Source of the DNA: Siphlonurus alternatus
Lineage: Eukaryota > Arthropoda > Insecta > Ephemeroptera > Siphlonuridae
Length of the DNA stretch: 64,000 nucleotides
Assembly (NCBI GenBank): GCA_949825025.1
Contig: OX463781.1
Coordinates: 1,882,066 to 1,946,065, forward strand
Direction of reading: 5' to 3'
Both the position numbers and the translations under genes were made by a program. Positions 1 to 12,000 of the stretch are shown here, in pieces. Every line of letters begins with the position of its first letter. The stretch's first letter is position 1. Below the pieces are notes generated by a model. That model worked only from the letters and a program-made list of their open reading frames with translations, was not told the DNA's origin and searched no databases.

Positions 1-41
1 ATCGGGACTTGATGTTACAAAATCTTAATTTTTTAAATTAC

Positions 42-288
42 CATGTCAAGACGGTATACAAATGTTTGTATAATTTATCACGTCAAGACGGTATACAAAT
101 GTTTGTGTAAATTATCACGTCAAGACGGTATACAAAAATGTTTGTGTAAATTATCACGTCAAGACGGTATACAAATGTTTGTGTAAATTATCACATCAAG
201 ACGGTATACAAATGTTTGTGTAAATTATCACGTCAAGACGGTATACAAATGTTTGTGTAAATTATGACGTCACGACGGTATATAAATA
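42..288. repeat. 37-bp minisatellite, about seven copies
   Basis: The core GTCAAGACGGTATACAAATG recurs starting near 45, 82, 119, 158, 195, 232 and 269, giving a period of 37 bp with one 39-bp unit. The last, degenerate copy runs up to the 5' splice site of the DNAJC2 exon that ends at 294. The array lies in the intron following that exon. There are no unique spacers, so it is an ordinary tandem repeat. Confidence 0.93.
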
Positions 289-293
289 CTCAC

Positions 294-3200
294 TGTCGAA
301 GCGCTGCGAGGCCTCTGAATCTGCAACGGTGGCCACGCCCTTCTGTCCTTTCTCAAAGTCCTGGAAGGCCTTCTTGTTGGCAGCGTCCTTGAGAGAGGAG
401 TAGTCGGAGCTCTGCAGTCCTTTGGTCTTGGCCAGCACCTCCTTGGCAGTTCGCTGAACCTCCTTGCTTGTGCTGTGCAGGTTCACGAAGTTTGCAATCA
501 CCTCCCACCTGAAAATCAGAACACAATAAGAGCGACTTGTCACCTCCCACCTGCTAATCAACACACAATTAGAGCAACTTTTTCTGGCAGTTTCCTTGTC
601 AACGATGATGGATTCTTTCTCTTCTCTTTTTGTAGGCAACGAGTCAGTTTTTACTGTCTGTGTTTTTTCTAAAACTAGATTTTTTTTTGTAATGTGTTCT
701 TTTTAAAAACAAGGTATTTAAATAAAACCAATTATGAACACAAACTTGACAAACTGCAGCATCAAATTAAAAAAAACTAATTTTTGTTTGTTTATAAACT
801 GATTGGCTGTAGTGAAACAATGACATAATTTAATATCTTTGTTGTTATTTTAAACGTAGTGCTCATATCAATAATCTTTTGTAACTGCTAGAACTGAAAA
901 TTTCAATACTTTTTTTTTTATTAAATTTTGCTGTGAATTTAACATGTTTAACATGCAGGCATGCAAGTGTAAATAATCTTTTGTGTCTGCCAGGAAATTT
1001 AGATGAAATTTCAGTTAAATTTACCTTTGGTTGGTGCCCGCTGGGAAAAGGTTGACAGCCTTGATGAGCAAGGCAAGGTCTGCAGGGACCCACTCCACTC
1101 CCCCTCCCACCTTGCTGCGGCCGGAAGACCCCTTGGCTGCAGACTCCATGACCTGGGCCCTCTCACGCTCCAGCCTGGCGTCCAGGGTCTCCACCCAATG
1201 GCGGAACTTGGCCGAGCCGTCCTCCAGAGAGAGACCTTGCAGAGATTTGGTCACCTCCGCCAGCCTGAAACATTGAGCTTATGTGACGCTGCGTCCTTGA
1301 GGGTTTAAAACAAAATCACTCCTTTGCCTACAACTGTCTTTTAAGAGAAAAGCCAAAGAAAAAGTTCCGGGTTTCAAAACAATTTAACGAGCCAATTTTT
1401 TTTAAATTAAATTCTTAGTTTGTCTCTCCATGGGAGAGCCCTATACTGAAAATTAAAAAAATTAATTAATAAAAATGGCCTTGATAAATTGTTTTGAAAT
1501 TTTTTCTATGGCTTTTAAGCACTAATATCTGTCTCTCAAAAAATTTCAGAATTTTTGTGAATTTGCTAAGGTTTACAACATAATATGTTAATCAAAGGGA
1601 AGTACGTCAAACAGCTGACCGGCGTTATCCCTTCCTTAACTCATGGAAAAGGCCCGTTAATTATGGAATTGAAACGGTTAACTAGCGCCAACAATGCCAT
1701 TACGTTCTCTGCTCTGGTGGCAAAATTAGGCACTACGTCGTCCCATGTTTAACGATGAAAAAGGCTTCATGTGACAGACATTATAAACAATTGTTTGTTA
1801 CAACCATTGCAAGTAGAAGACTTTGGAGAACAGCATCAATCAATCTTTTGTAAAATCTTAAAAAGCTTAATCAATGTATGCTAACTATGCTAAGCAGTCA
1901 CTTTTAGCAGGTAACTGATTGTGGTGTAAAAATTTGAGTTACGCTCGATGCTGATTTGTTTTCCGTCAGCAGTTTCGTCAAGTCTGACGTACTTACTCAT
2001 TGACTTGGAAGACGTCACATATGGACTCCATCTTGACCATGTTCTGCACCGCGTCCTCGTCGGGCTGCGCGAAGTAGTTGTTGTCCTTGCACAGGGTGCG
2101 CAGGGCCTTCTTCTCCTTGCGCAGGGCGTTCTTGACTGCCTCGCGCTGCTTGCGACTCGCCTCCTGCGCAGCCTTCTCCTCCCTCTCCCGCTCCTCCTTC
2201 TCTTTCTGTTCACGTTGCAACGTCTCCTGACGAGCCTGCAAATTGACGACGTCAAAGATGACTCTGTACGCAGAGATTTCGCTAAACAAATATATTAATG
2301 TGCGTATTTAGCCTGCCACTAACTACACCGTGTGATACTGCAACTGAAATTTTAACAAATAGAGTAAAAACTTGTTATTACGTAAAGTCAAGGGACCCAG
2401 GAAATTGGGTTTACCTTATATCGAGTTTACCTTATGTCAAGTTTTTCCTATACCTGCAATACTAGTTAATTTTTACGGGACCTTTACTCTGTTACTCAAT
2501 ATCGAGTTTTTACCTTATAACAAGTTACTTAATAACAAGTTTTTACTGTATTGGAGCACTTCTATGTTAAAAAATAATTATACAGAGCAAATAAATTAAG
2601 GGCAAGGTAACACCGATCAGCTGTTTTTATAGTTCCATTTGATTAACATGTAAATCTTAGCAGACACACAAAAATTCTGAAATTATCTTGAGTGATAGAT
2701 ATTAGTGCCTAAAAGCCATAGAAAAAATTTCAAAACAATTATTCGCAACTTTTTTTTTTAATTAAGTTTTTAGTTTGGCTCTCCATGGGAAAACCCCATG
2801 CTGAAAATTAAAAATCTTTGGCTTTTAGTTACTAAAATCTATCTCTCAAAAAGATTTCAGAATTTTTGTGTGTCTGCTAAGGTTTACACGTTCATCAAAT
2901 GGAACTAAAAACACAGCTGAACGGTGTTACCTTACCCTTAATTTAAAGAAACAAAGAAACTGGTGAGCAAATTATGCTAGCGGAATGTGTGATAATATGT
3001 ACGACAAGTGGAAATGTCTCACCCTCTCCTCCTCCTCCTTCTTAGCAAGGATGGCGTTCTGGCGCGCCTGTTTGTGCGCCAACTTGCTCTCCCTGTCGTC
3101 CTGCCTGAACCTCTGCACGCGAGGGTCACTCTCGTAGGCTGTGTCCACCAGCTTCCTGATGCGAGCCATCTCCTCCTTCTTCAGCTTGGCACGTGCCGCC

Positions 3201-4625
3201 TTGTTCTGCTTCTCCACCCACTTGCGAGTGTCGCGGCTGCAACGTTGCCACATTTAGAATTACAACGTTGCCACTTCAGCAGTTCCCATTTAAAGCAATG
3301 CTAATTTGAAGGATTATTGTCACTATGGTAATTATTTTTTTAAGGTAAAAAAATATAAAATTTAGATCAGAACAGAGAACAAAATGACAGTTCACTTTCT
3401 GAAGTAAAAAAAAGAAAAAAGTAATTATTCAGTCCAGTTTTTGAGATATTAATTTTTTTAATTCAAAAAGATACTGATTTGACTTGATTTAATTAATGGC
3501 CGTTAGATTTCCAATGATATTCTCACTATAATTTGTATCTTGTATATCTAAAAAACTAGCAGACTTTTGCTTCATTTTTTTCATTGAATATTTATGTTGT
3601 AATGTAAGGAAGGTTTACTATAATTTTCAAAGTGATTCACCATCTCCTAAGACTACATGTAGTGACAATAATCCTTGAATGTGCAGCTAAGAAATTTCAC
3701 AGATTTTGAACTTTTTTTTTTTTTTTTTTTTAATTAATTTTACGATGTCAGGAAGGTTTACTACAACTTTCAGAGAGCTCATCTACTAAGCCTATTTTCC
3801 TTGCCACTGACATTAATCGTTAAATAAAGAATTATAAATTAAATAATAAAATGCAAGAAACAATATGTAGTATTATCTACATTTCATATGGAATTTTCTG
3901 TTTTATTTCATGCATGTTTCAAAACAACCTTTGCAACTTCTTGCCCCATTTACAACAATAAGCCATCTGCCCACCAATGATCATGGACAATAATGAGCTG
4001 TCTGCTACGTCAGCGCAACAATGACCTAAATAATGCCCCACTGTGCTACAGCTCACACTTGCACTGTCTGATGTAGCTCCTTATTGCACTCGTGGCAGAC
4101 AGATGATGACAAAGTACAGTACTTAAGGATTATTGTCACTAGTCTTAGGATATACTGTAATCACTCTGAAAATTATAGTAAACCTTCCTAAGGTGTTTTG
4201 TTTTGTTTTGTTAAGAAACAATATGAAGAATATTTTAATGTACCAAAAAATTACAACTATCATACTAGGAACAAAAATTTAACAATAACTCCTTCAATAT
4301 GCAGGCTCGAACTTTGTAACAAAGGTCCCCTCGCAATGTGTATTAGATTGTATAATAAGCTACCTATATGTATCAAACAAGTTTCAAATTATAGTAATTT
4401 TAAAAAATCTGTGAGATTGTTGTAAACTGATTGTTGTTTCTACAGTGTGGAAGCTTATTTACAATGTAAATTCTAATAATAATATTTTGTTGTGTCGACG
4501 TGTCAAACCTTCTCATTCAAAGTGCTTGCATTTCTTTTAATGTTTGTATTTGTATGTGTGGAAATTGACGAATAAAAAAATTTGAATTTGAATTTGAATT
4601 TTCCTCATATTATAACAAAACTTTT

Positions 4626-4660
<35 letters not shown>

Positions 4661-6036
4661 AAGCAAAATTCGGGTTAGTTTTTGAGATAGTTAGAATATA
4701 AATAGTGTGAATGTCATTAGAAATCTGGCAGCCATTTTCAAATCAAATCAAATTAGCATCCTTTTCAACTAAAAAAATTAATACATTATCCCAAAAACTG
4801 GACTGAATAATTACTTTTTTTACTACAGTATAGAAAGTGAACAGTCATTTTGTTCTCTATGTTCTGATCCAAATTTTATATTCTTTTACCATCAAAAAAT
4901 AATTACACTAGTGACAATAATCCTTAATGTAGTCTTACAGTATATTTTATTTTATTTCTATTTTTTATTTGATATACAGTAATTATTTATTTATATAAAA
5001 TATTTTTTATTTTTACATTGCCATGATTGTACTCACTCCTGTCCAGTCTTTGCCTCTTCGTCATCATTGTAGGAGTACTCTCGCCAGGACACGAAGTTGA
5101 ACCAGAAGGCGTAGAACTTCTCAACGACCGGACGAGGGGAGTTCTCGTCACCGAGCTTCGGCACGGGCGTGTTCTCTGACCAGATGGCGTTGCGCTTGAA
5201 CACTGGACCAAACGCCTGCAACAATTTTCATCATTATGTTATTGTTCTTCGATTGTACAAATGTCTGATACATATTATCACATTCAAGTTGAATCAAGTA
5301 AGGTACTTTTTTTTTTTAATTTTAACTAATCAGTGCACCATTCCATGTTCTACTATTCTTTATGAATCAAGATCAAAGTAATTCTCAAAGTAGAAAACTT
5401 ATAATTTTTTTTCTTTCTAGGCATCTCTTGGAAAGCTCATATGATCAGGTACAATGTTAAAAGTTGTTTCCAATGTCTCCCATTTCATGCCAAGTTACAT
5501 AAGAAATGTTATTTCTTCGAAATTTCAGTGAGATTCTAGCAGCAGATACAATGTAAAACCATCACAGCTTTTTTATACTGCATAATGTATATGGATAGAG
5601 GACCTCAACCCAATCATAAATTTTGTCCAGATGTAAAAATGAACCTCAAGACAGAGGGCATCTATTTAGATGATCTGCATTAACTACAGAACTTGACTCG
5701 TTGCCTGGTAACATGAAGAGAGAAGAGAAAGAATATTTCCTCTATTGGCTTACTAGAAGTAAAATAGCTTAATAGCCAATACATGGGCATAAGAAAAGAA
5801 GACTAGATTTTTTAAGAGCAAGGTTAAAAAAAAATAAAATAAAAATCGCTCACATGAAAATTATGAAAAAAACTAAAATGTTCTCCTCTGCATCTCCTAT
5901 CAATAGCTAAAATATCAGGTACACAAATTCGAGCTAGTTTTTGAGTTATGAATTTGTATACGTACCTGATATTTTAGCTACTGATAGGGGATGCAGAGGA
6001 GAACATTTTAAATTTTTTTCATCATTTTCATCTGAG

Positions 6037-6067
<31 letters not shown>

Positions 6068-8587
6068 GGGCGTGTTTCCTTACCTTAAACAACCTGAAAT
6101 TTAAGACACACCTTTCCCTACACTTGAATGTTAAAAATTTACATGACAATTTACAGTGTTCTGGTGCTGGAAGATTGTAAAAACGATAAACATGTTAATT
6201 TCGACAGCCTACCTTGTAGAATCCCTCCTTGGCAGCGTCACTAGCGGAGGGGATGTCATCGTCAAACTCAGGGTCCACGGAGTCGAAGGCTCGTCGCAGG
6301 AGGGGTGTGCCCAGCATCTCCCAGGCTTTGGTGATGCACGTGAAGTAGTCGTCGTCCTGGCTGATCTTCTCTCCCGCCGCACGACGCTTGTCGGGGTGGT
6401 GCTTCAGAACCTTCTGACGGTCTGAACAACAAAAAGACTCAAGTTACTTATACTCATAATAATTGGGTCAAAATGACTCAAGTAACTTGTAATCATAATA
6501 ATTGGGTATACGCATGATTGGGTATGAAATTCATTTGAAACATTGGAAAATTGATTTGGAGCTTTAAGAAATTGATTTGAAGCTTTGGAAAGTTTCTCCA
6601 CAGCATCACAGGGGGTGTGGCTCAGAAGGTCCACTTTCCTCCCACCACTTACACCCCCACCCAAATTTAGGCTTCAAGTCAGCTCATTTTGTGGTGTTCC
6701 TATCATCCTATTCAAAACTACATATGTAAAAAGACTCAAAATTGCTTTTTTGACATTAAAGAAATTTTTAGAGAAAAAAAAAAGTTTTTGATTTACTATC
6801 AGAAGACCTCTAAATGGGGAGGGGGGGGGAAGGGAATAAGATATATTTTTAAATTAAAAGCTTAATTAGTTACTGAGAAAAAATTCAAATTTTCTAACAT
6901 GGTGGCTTATGGAGAAAATATTCCCGCCGAGGAACACTTGAAGCCTCTATGGAGCCCAGCTCAAGTAGTCACCAGAAATTTGGTCTGCATAACAAAATAT
7001 GCTACTCTCTTATGTGTGTTTCGGCCAGAAATTTGAACAAAATGTCGGTAGTTTCCAAGGACTAGTTTTGGCCATAGACATAAGATCAGATAATAAGATT
7101 TTATTGTATTTAGTGTCTTGGTTGTGTAACTGTTGCTAAATAAATAATAATTTGAATTTGAAGCCTGGAAATATGACCGAGATTCTTGTTCAAATATCTG
7201 AACGCTACTGCCAACAAAAGCTACACTTACAAGCTCTCTTAATATCATCTTCAGTTGCCTTAATACGAAGTTTTCTCAGCCCTAGGACAGCGTAGTGATC
7301 TTGATTCTGAAACAAAACGACCAGAATTTATCAACTGGTGAAGCGTCAATACTTTAAACTAATTTTAACTATTTCCCAATGATGAAGCTGTAATCTTCAA
7401 AATGAGCAAATAATCATTACACTGGATTTGTTTAATTTTACCATGTTCAATTTTTTGTATCAAAGGAAATTACAATAAAAAAATTATTAATTTCCCGATA
7501 TATTAAACTCAAACTTTCAAAAGTCTCCATTTATTTGTTTCAGTATTGAGAATTTGAAATTACAGCACAGGTCCTGCGACAACTAGAACAAGATAAATTC
7601 CATACCGGTAAAGTAACATAATCCCACCCCCAATACTTTATATATATTTCAGTCAACTATGCATAATTGCATTCAACATATACCCTCCCCCCCCCCTTCC
7701 CCCAGCAAAGTATGTGTTGGATTGGGTTGGTTGACATCCTTAAACCACCACAGTATACAGTATGACAATTTGTATACTGTATATACTGTGGAGTGGACCA
7801 ACGAGTTTGGTCCACTCCTGGAAGGGTTCCGACAGAAATATGAACATGACAAATTATAAGACTTTTTGCAGAGAGATTTACACTACGAGTTTCAACTTCT
7901 CTGCCAAGTCTTAGAAGTTTAATGTTCCTAGTAAAGCCGGAATACAGAACTTCATCTTCCGGCAATTTCCATGAAAAGGACTTTAAGACCAACCTTCCAT
8001 TCCTTCGGGTCCAGAGATCTCAGGTACTCAATATCGTCTTCAAAGAGGACCTCTGACTCCTCGAGTTCGTCCTCAAGAGTTTCGGTCACATCGGCGGGCA
8101 AGCAATGGTCATCCCCGCTCTCCGCACACACGTAATTGTTGTGCAGTAGTCGCACATACCACGGACCAACGCAGGCAACCACTCGCTCCTGCAACGCTGT
8201 GGGACAAGAGATGGCTTTCACAAAACTTGTTACAACCTGTGGAAACTAAATTGAAAGACATTCAGGCAGCAAAAAGTTTGCTTTCAGTTTTCTCGGACGA
8301 AAAGACCAACATAAAATTGCTCCAATAGCTTAATAATATGTTCTAAATTGTTAGGAGCCAATCAAAGAGTAAAGATGAAGCGATAAACTCACGTTCTGTT
8401 TCTGGTTTCGATCCGAGAAGGCAATCAAGGTTACCGACCTCTCCCTGGGGTGGTCCATCCTCATGTTCCCCCGGCGTGCCTGCAGAAAATACCTCGTAAA
8501 TATGGTTCCAAGTTTGTCATCTTCATATTAATGATATTTTTCTTTGTATTAATGATATAATTGCTTACCTGCTAAGCTCGAAGTCAT
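294..8587 (-). CDS. DNAJC2: DNAJC2 / zuotin (MPP11, ZRF1) J-domain protein, 3'-partial
   Basis: Coding exons on the minus strand, 5' to 3': 8587-8569, 8479-8393, 8196-7994, 7306-7231, 6421-6213, 5215-5037, 3236-3023, 2235-1997, 1264-1025 and 508-294. All boundaries are GT/AG and phases are continuous over 1681 nt (560 residues). The family is the J-protein of the ribosome-associated complex, which activates Hsp70 on nascent chains; in animals it also binds chromatin. The J domain begins at DHYAVLGL (about residue 106) and carries the catalytic HPD at 137-139. The zuotin homology region follows, with [11 protein letters not shown] and [12 protein letters not shown] highly charged K/E/R helical segment covers about 258-430. 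The first SANT domain starts near W467 and includes [13 protein letters not shown] and RWEVIANFV. The last visible exon ends FD plus one base, so SANT2 and the stop (about 60-70 residues by comparison with the 621-aa human protein) lie left of the window. The start is ATG at 8587, in an exon with only 19 coding bases. Confidence 0.95.
499..582 (-). repeat. 42-bp tandem duplication of a DNAJC2 3' splice site
   Basis: Two adjacent 42-bp copies (499-540 and 541-582, about 36 of 42 identical) each contain an acceptor followed by GTGGGAGGTGA. The inner copy is the acceptor I use for the exon starting at 508. The outer copy preserves an AG/GTGGGAG junction and, because 42 is divisible by three and the intervening codons are open, its use would add 14 residues in frame inside the first SANT domain. 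The duplication is visible in the sequence; use of the second site is inference. Confidence 0.75.
1345..1640. mobile_element. MITE family A, degenerate copy
   Basis: This intronic stretch is a diverged inverted repeat around a centre reading TCTCCATGGGAGA. Its arms contain the AAAATTTCAGAATTTTTGTG and GCCATAGAAAAAATTTC blocks that also occur at 2600-2937, 56110-56505 and 57246-57605. Its ends are worn and no target duplication is clear. Confidence 0.6.
1645..1825 (-). mobile_element. MITE family G (hAT-like), 5'-truncated
   Basis: Reverse-orientation partial copy of the element at 27079-27340 and 48463-48755. It shares the blocks around GGCTTCATGTGACAGACATT and ends in AGAAGACTTTG at 1825. 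The opposite terminus is missing. Confidence 0.7.
2600..2937. mobile_element. MITE family A, TTAA-flanked
   Basis: The element starts GGGCAAGGTAACACCGATCA and ends with the near-reverse complement GGTGTTACCTTACCC. A TTAA lies immediately outside each end (2596-2599 and 2938-2941), consistent with a TTAA target duplication as in piggyBac-type elements. The interior is a long imperfect palindrome with no ORF. It lies in a DNAJC2 intron. Confidence 0.85.
3311..3674. mobile_element. MITE family B
   Basis: Begins GGATTATTGTCACTA and ends TAGTGACAATAATCC, with a palindromic interior and a poly-T run. It is closely similar to the copies at 4127-4923 and 14463-14809. The flanks are TGAA and TTGA rather than exact TTAA. 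Confidence 0.82.
4127..4923. mobile_element. MITE family B, split by a LINE insertion
   Basis: The same inverted termini (GGATTATTGTCACTAG and its complement) are flanked by TTAA at 4123-4126 and 4924-4927. Family B is otherwise about 350 bp. This copy is about 800 bp because a LINE 3' fragment (about 4194-4655) sits within the arm, between the AAACCTTCCTAA block and an A-rich AATGAAGCAAAA block that are close together in intact copies. Confidence 0.82.
4194..4655 (+). mobile_element. Non-LTR retrotransposon (LINE) 3' end, degenerate
   Basis: Frame 4198-4425 reads YHTRNKNL, then [15 protein letters not shown] and LYNKLP. This matches the C-terminal tail downstream of reverse transcriptase in jockey/CR1-like LINEs. 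It stops at a TAA, has an untranslated tail ending in repeated TTGAATT, and then an A-rich run. Only the last 75 or so codons remain, so this is a dead 5'-truncated copy. Confidence 0.75.
5816..6084. mobile_element. MITE family C, TTAA-flanked
   Basis: Flanked by TTAA at 5812-5815 and 6085-6088. The two arms are inverted copies around AAAATATCAGGTACACAAATT, and the right end reads ACATTGGGCGTG. A poly-T run interrupts the right arm. It lies in a DNAJC2 intron. Confidence 0.78.
6669..6951 (-). mobile_element. MITE family D
   Basis: Bounded by AGGCTTCAAGTCAGCT and AACACTTGAAGCCTCT. The interior matches the copies at 16492-16767 and 18026-18290, including GCTTATGGAGAAAAT and a G/C-rich homopolymer stretch. 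No ORF. Confidence 0.75.
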
Positions 8588-9066
8588 GGAGAAAAATCAA
8601 ATCTATTGAAATTTCTGGCAGGCACACACGCGGGACCGGCAAAAATCGCATTCAGCTGAGTTTTTCGGAAACTGCTAGTGGCGCCATCACTTTTGTATTG
8701 ATTTGCATGCTGTGGCAAAATTCAGAACTAAATTCTCCAGATGACTCATTATCAGCTGTTTTTGTGTCACCGCGGGAGTGGGCGGATAGATCCAATAGAT
8801 TATTATGATTTCCCAATTTTAGGGGACTGCAAATTTGACTATCTTCAATCTACAAGTTGCAAAATATTTCATTTTTTTTAACTCTGCTGTTAGAGGTAAG
8901 ATTGTTGCAGTAAAATTATCCTAATATCAAATATGATAACTGTCAAGTGAATGAATTTTTGGGTGTTGTCATTTTTTCTCATGCCAAGTTCCTCTTTTTT
9001 TAGGCACGAGGTGAATTATGTAACAACATTCATATAATATGTTCCAGGCAGTGTACAATCCTTAAA
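8588..9066. promoter_or_regulatory. Shared divergent upstream region of DNAJC2 and SLC12A9
   Basis: Only 479 bp separate the two start codons, which point away from each other. Motifs visible by eye are an octamer-like ATTTGCAT (8701-8708), an AP-1-like TGACTCA (8742-8748) and a GC-richer patch near 8770-8785. No TATA box is convincing. A TTTTTTTAG at about 8994-9002 could be an acceptor of a 5'-UTR intron for SLC12A9. Bidirectional promoter function is inferred from the arrangement only. Confidence 0.5.
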
Positions 9067-12000
9067 ATGTTGGCGCCAGAAATTGGGTCGACCAACTCTA
9101 CAAATGCTGTCAATATATCGGAAGGAAGAACCAGTGAAAAATCTCCGCTAATTAATCAGAGGCGACTCTTCCAGAGCTTCCAGGGGTTATTTGAAACTCA
9201 AAATGAAGGCCGCACTTTGGGAACGTTTGCTGGAGTCTTCAGTCCCGTGGCTCTGTCGATGTTCAGTGCCCTTCTCTTTCTTCGAGTTGGTAAGACCTTT
9301 TTGTTGCTTCTTAGTCGTGAACCCTGCATAAACTTTCTGCACATGATCGACCTTATGTCCACGTGCATAAAGAAATAAAGTACAAAAATTAATTCAACGA
9401 TTACGAACACGTTGATAATGTGTATCATTGTTTCTCGACAGGGTTCATTGTTGGCAACGCCGGGCTGCTGGTTACGCTGATGCAGTTCGTCATCGCCTAC
9501 GGCATCCTCCTCTTTACGGTGGCGTCGGTGTGTGCCGTCTCAACAAACGGAGCCGTGGAGGGAGGAGGGGCCTACTGTATCCTTTTAACCACTTGTACAG
9601 TCTTGGTAAATGAAACTGGAACTTGCTGGAGTCCACTGATCTAAGACTACACAGTACTCAAATCTGCAATGTATTAATCACAAGCTTCAAATTTGACAAG
9701 AGAATTTTGTAGGTTAATAAAAATCCACCACAATATCCATGTTTTTAAAGGCATACAGGCCTCAAAATACAAATTAGACAGTCGCCAAGTGGGTTTAGAG
9801 TATATAATCAACATTCGCATCATTTTTTTTCCACGCGTGATGCATCCGTGCGAAGTCGCAGTTCAAAGTAAGAAATTTAGTCCTTGATGACGTCACAACT
9901 CAATGCTAATCGGTGCTAGCTGTGAGTTGTGACGTCAGCAAGGACTTTCTTTACAGCGCGACTTTGCACAGACGCACCGCGCGCAGGTAAAAATAATACG
10001 AATGTTGATTATGAACTTGAGCAACACTTAATGTCTGTTTAATTTGTTATTTGAGGCCTGTATACCTTTAACCCAGCATACATGTTTAATTATTATTTAC
10101 AATGAATGGAAGCTAACATTATTAATTCATATGAGCTAATTAAGAATCACTTTAAGATCTATGACATAGCTGTAAATAATAATAATAATAATTTTATTAT
10201 TTTTATGAAAACATCATTATTGTACTGTATTATTTTAAAACAAACACCTTGTATACTACCAGATATAGGATTTTTTTTTTTAATCATTCATTCATTCATA
10301 ACATGACCCCATATCCCTTGCAGGGTAAGCCAGCAGCATTATTCTGCCATCGATGTCCAAGGTAATTCTTCTCTGATCAGAAGAAAGATATTTTCTCCTG
10401 AGCTCATGTCAGTCATGATCAGCCGCACGCTTGGCCCTGAGTTCGGGGGCTCCATCGGCACCCTGTTCTTCCTGGCCAACATCGTGAGCAGCGCCCTCTA
10501 CATCACCGGCTGCACTGAGGGACTGGTCGAGAACTTCGGGCCCTCAGGTACGCATTTTGTTAATGTTGGGGAGATTTCATAAAGCACTTTAACCATACTT
10601 TAATATTTACATGCTTCCTATATGAGAAATTACCTTTCATTTTAAAATTATAAGATGTGTTGACTAGTGCCGACAATACCATTATGTTGCTTGATCTGCT
10701 GGCAAAATCAGCTACAGTGCAGCATCGTCCCATGGTTAACATTTCATTGGACACCAATGAAAGAATTAAAAATTTAAAAAAATAAAAAAAAAAATCTTTA
10801 ATGCTACAGCCTTGAGAGGAAAAGACTGTCTCATTGGAAGTAAATTTTCTATCATCAACATCCTATTGGGTACATAAACCAATAGATGGCGTTGTGAAGA
10901 GAAATTTTGCAAAGAGACAAAATTTCTGCATGGGGAGGATCACAAAAATGATAAAATTTATATGAAAGAAATGTCTTATAAATTTGAAATATTTTTAATA
11001 TTTTTCTGAAAGAATGGGACAATTACTCATTAAAATTATGATGTGTCTGCTGTCAGAGCATTTACATGATTCTACAATGTTAAATCAGGTACCCACATAG
11101 TTCAGCTGTTACCACCAGGTTCGCTGCCAACTTTATGTCATTTGTTCCCCAGGGTACCACAATGTATAATACAATTATACAATGTATAATATAATAAACT
11201 CACCTAAATGCAATGTATAATACCATCTGGTATTTGTAAACAATACAATAAGTTTATAACAAGGTGGCTCATTATTGTAAACATAGTATTGTATTGTTGG
11301 TAATGTCTGTCCATTCAAGTTAGCATCATTGTACAATTGTTGATTCATTTCTTGATATTGATGATGTTGATATATAGCTTATGAGAAATGACCCTTAATT
11401 TTAAAATGTGTTGACTAGTGCCAGGGTACTGCACAGTCCCACGTTTTACAATAACGAAAAAGGCTTCATCCGACAGATATTATAAACAATGGATTGTTAC
11501 AACCGTTGCGAGTAGAAGACACATTTAGTAAAATTCCATCATCCAATCACTTCATGTTAATTGTTCCCCAGGGTACCTGGTAGGGGAGGGCAACCCTGGG
11601 GTACCTGACGGAAGGTGGTGGCGATTCCTGTACTGCTCGCTGCTCAACGTCCTCAACCTGGGGGTGTGTTTGGTGGGGGCCAACCTGTTCGCCAAGATGA
11701 GCGTGCTGATTCTCGCCATCGTGTGCGTCTGTCTCGCCTCAACGATCACCAGCTTCCTGGCCCTAGGACCCAAGACCGTGAGTTCAAATTCAGAATTCAA
11801 TCTATTTCTCCTACAATCAATATGTATATCAAGCTAGATATTTGTTGAGGTTAGTAGGACAGGTCATGTAGGCAAGTAAGCCAGAGGAGTAGTTATTTAC
11901 ATTAATAATTTAAACATGCAATAATTTAAGTTAATTCAAAGTTATAGACCAGGTAGCTCTTGAGTAACCTGAGTGCCTTGTCTGATGATAATAATATCAT

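Noticed and set aside
42..288. Regular direct repeats considered as a CRISPR array
   Set aside because: Repeats are contiguous without unique spacers and the genome is eukaryotic; it is a minisatellite.
1003..1308. Plus-strand ORF opposite the DNAJC2 exon at 1025-1264
   Set aside because: Shadow of a GC-rich coding exon; the minus-strand frame gives clear DNAJC2 homology.
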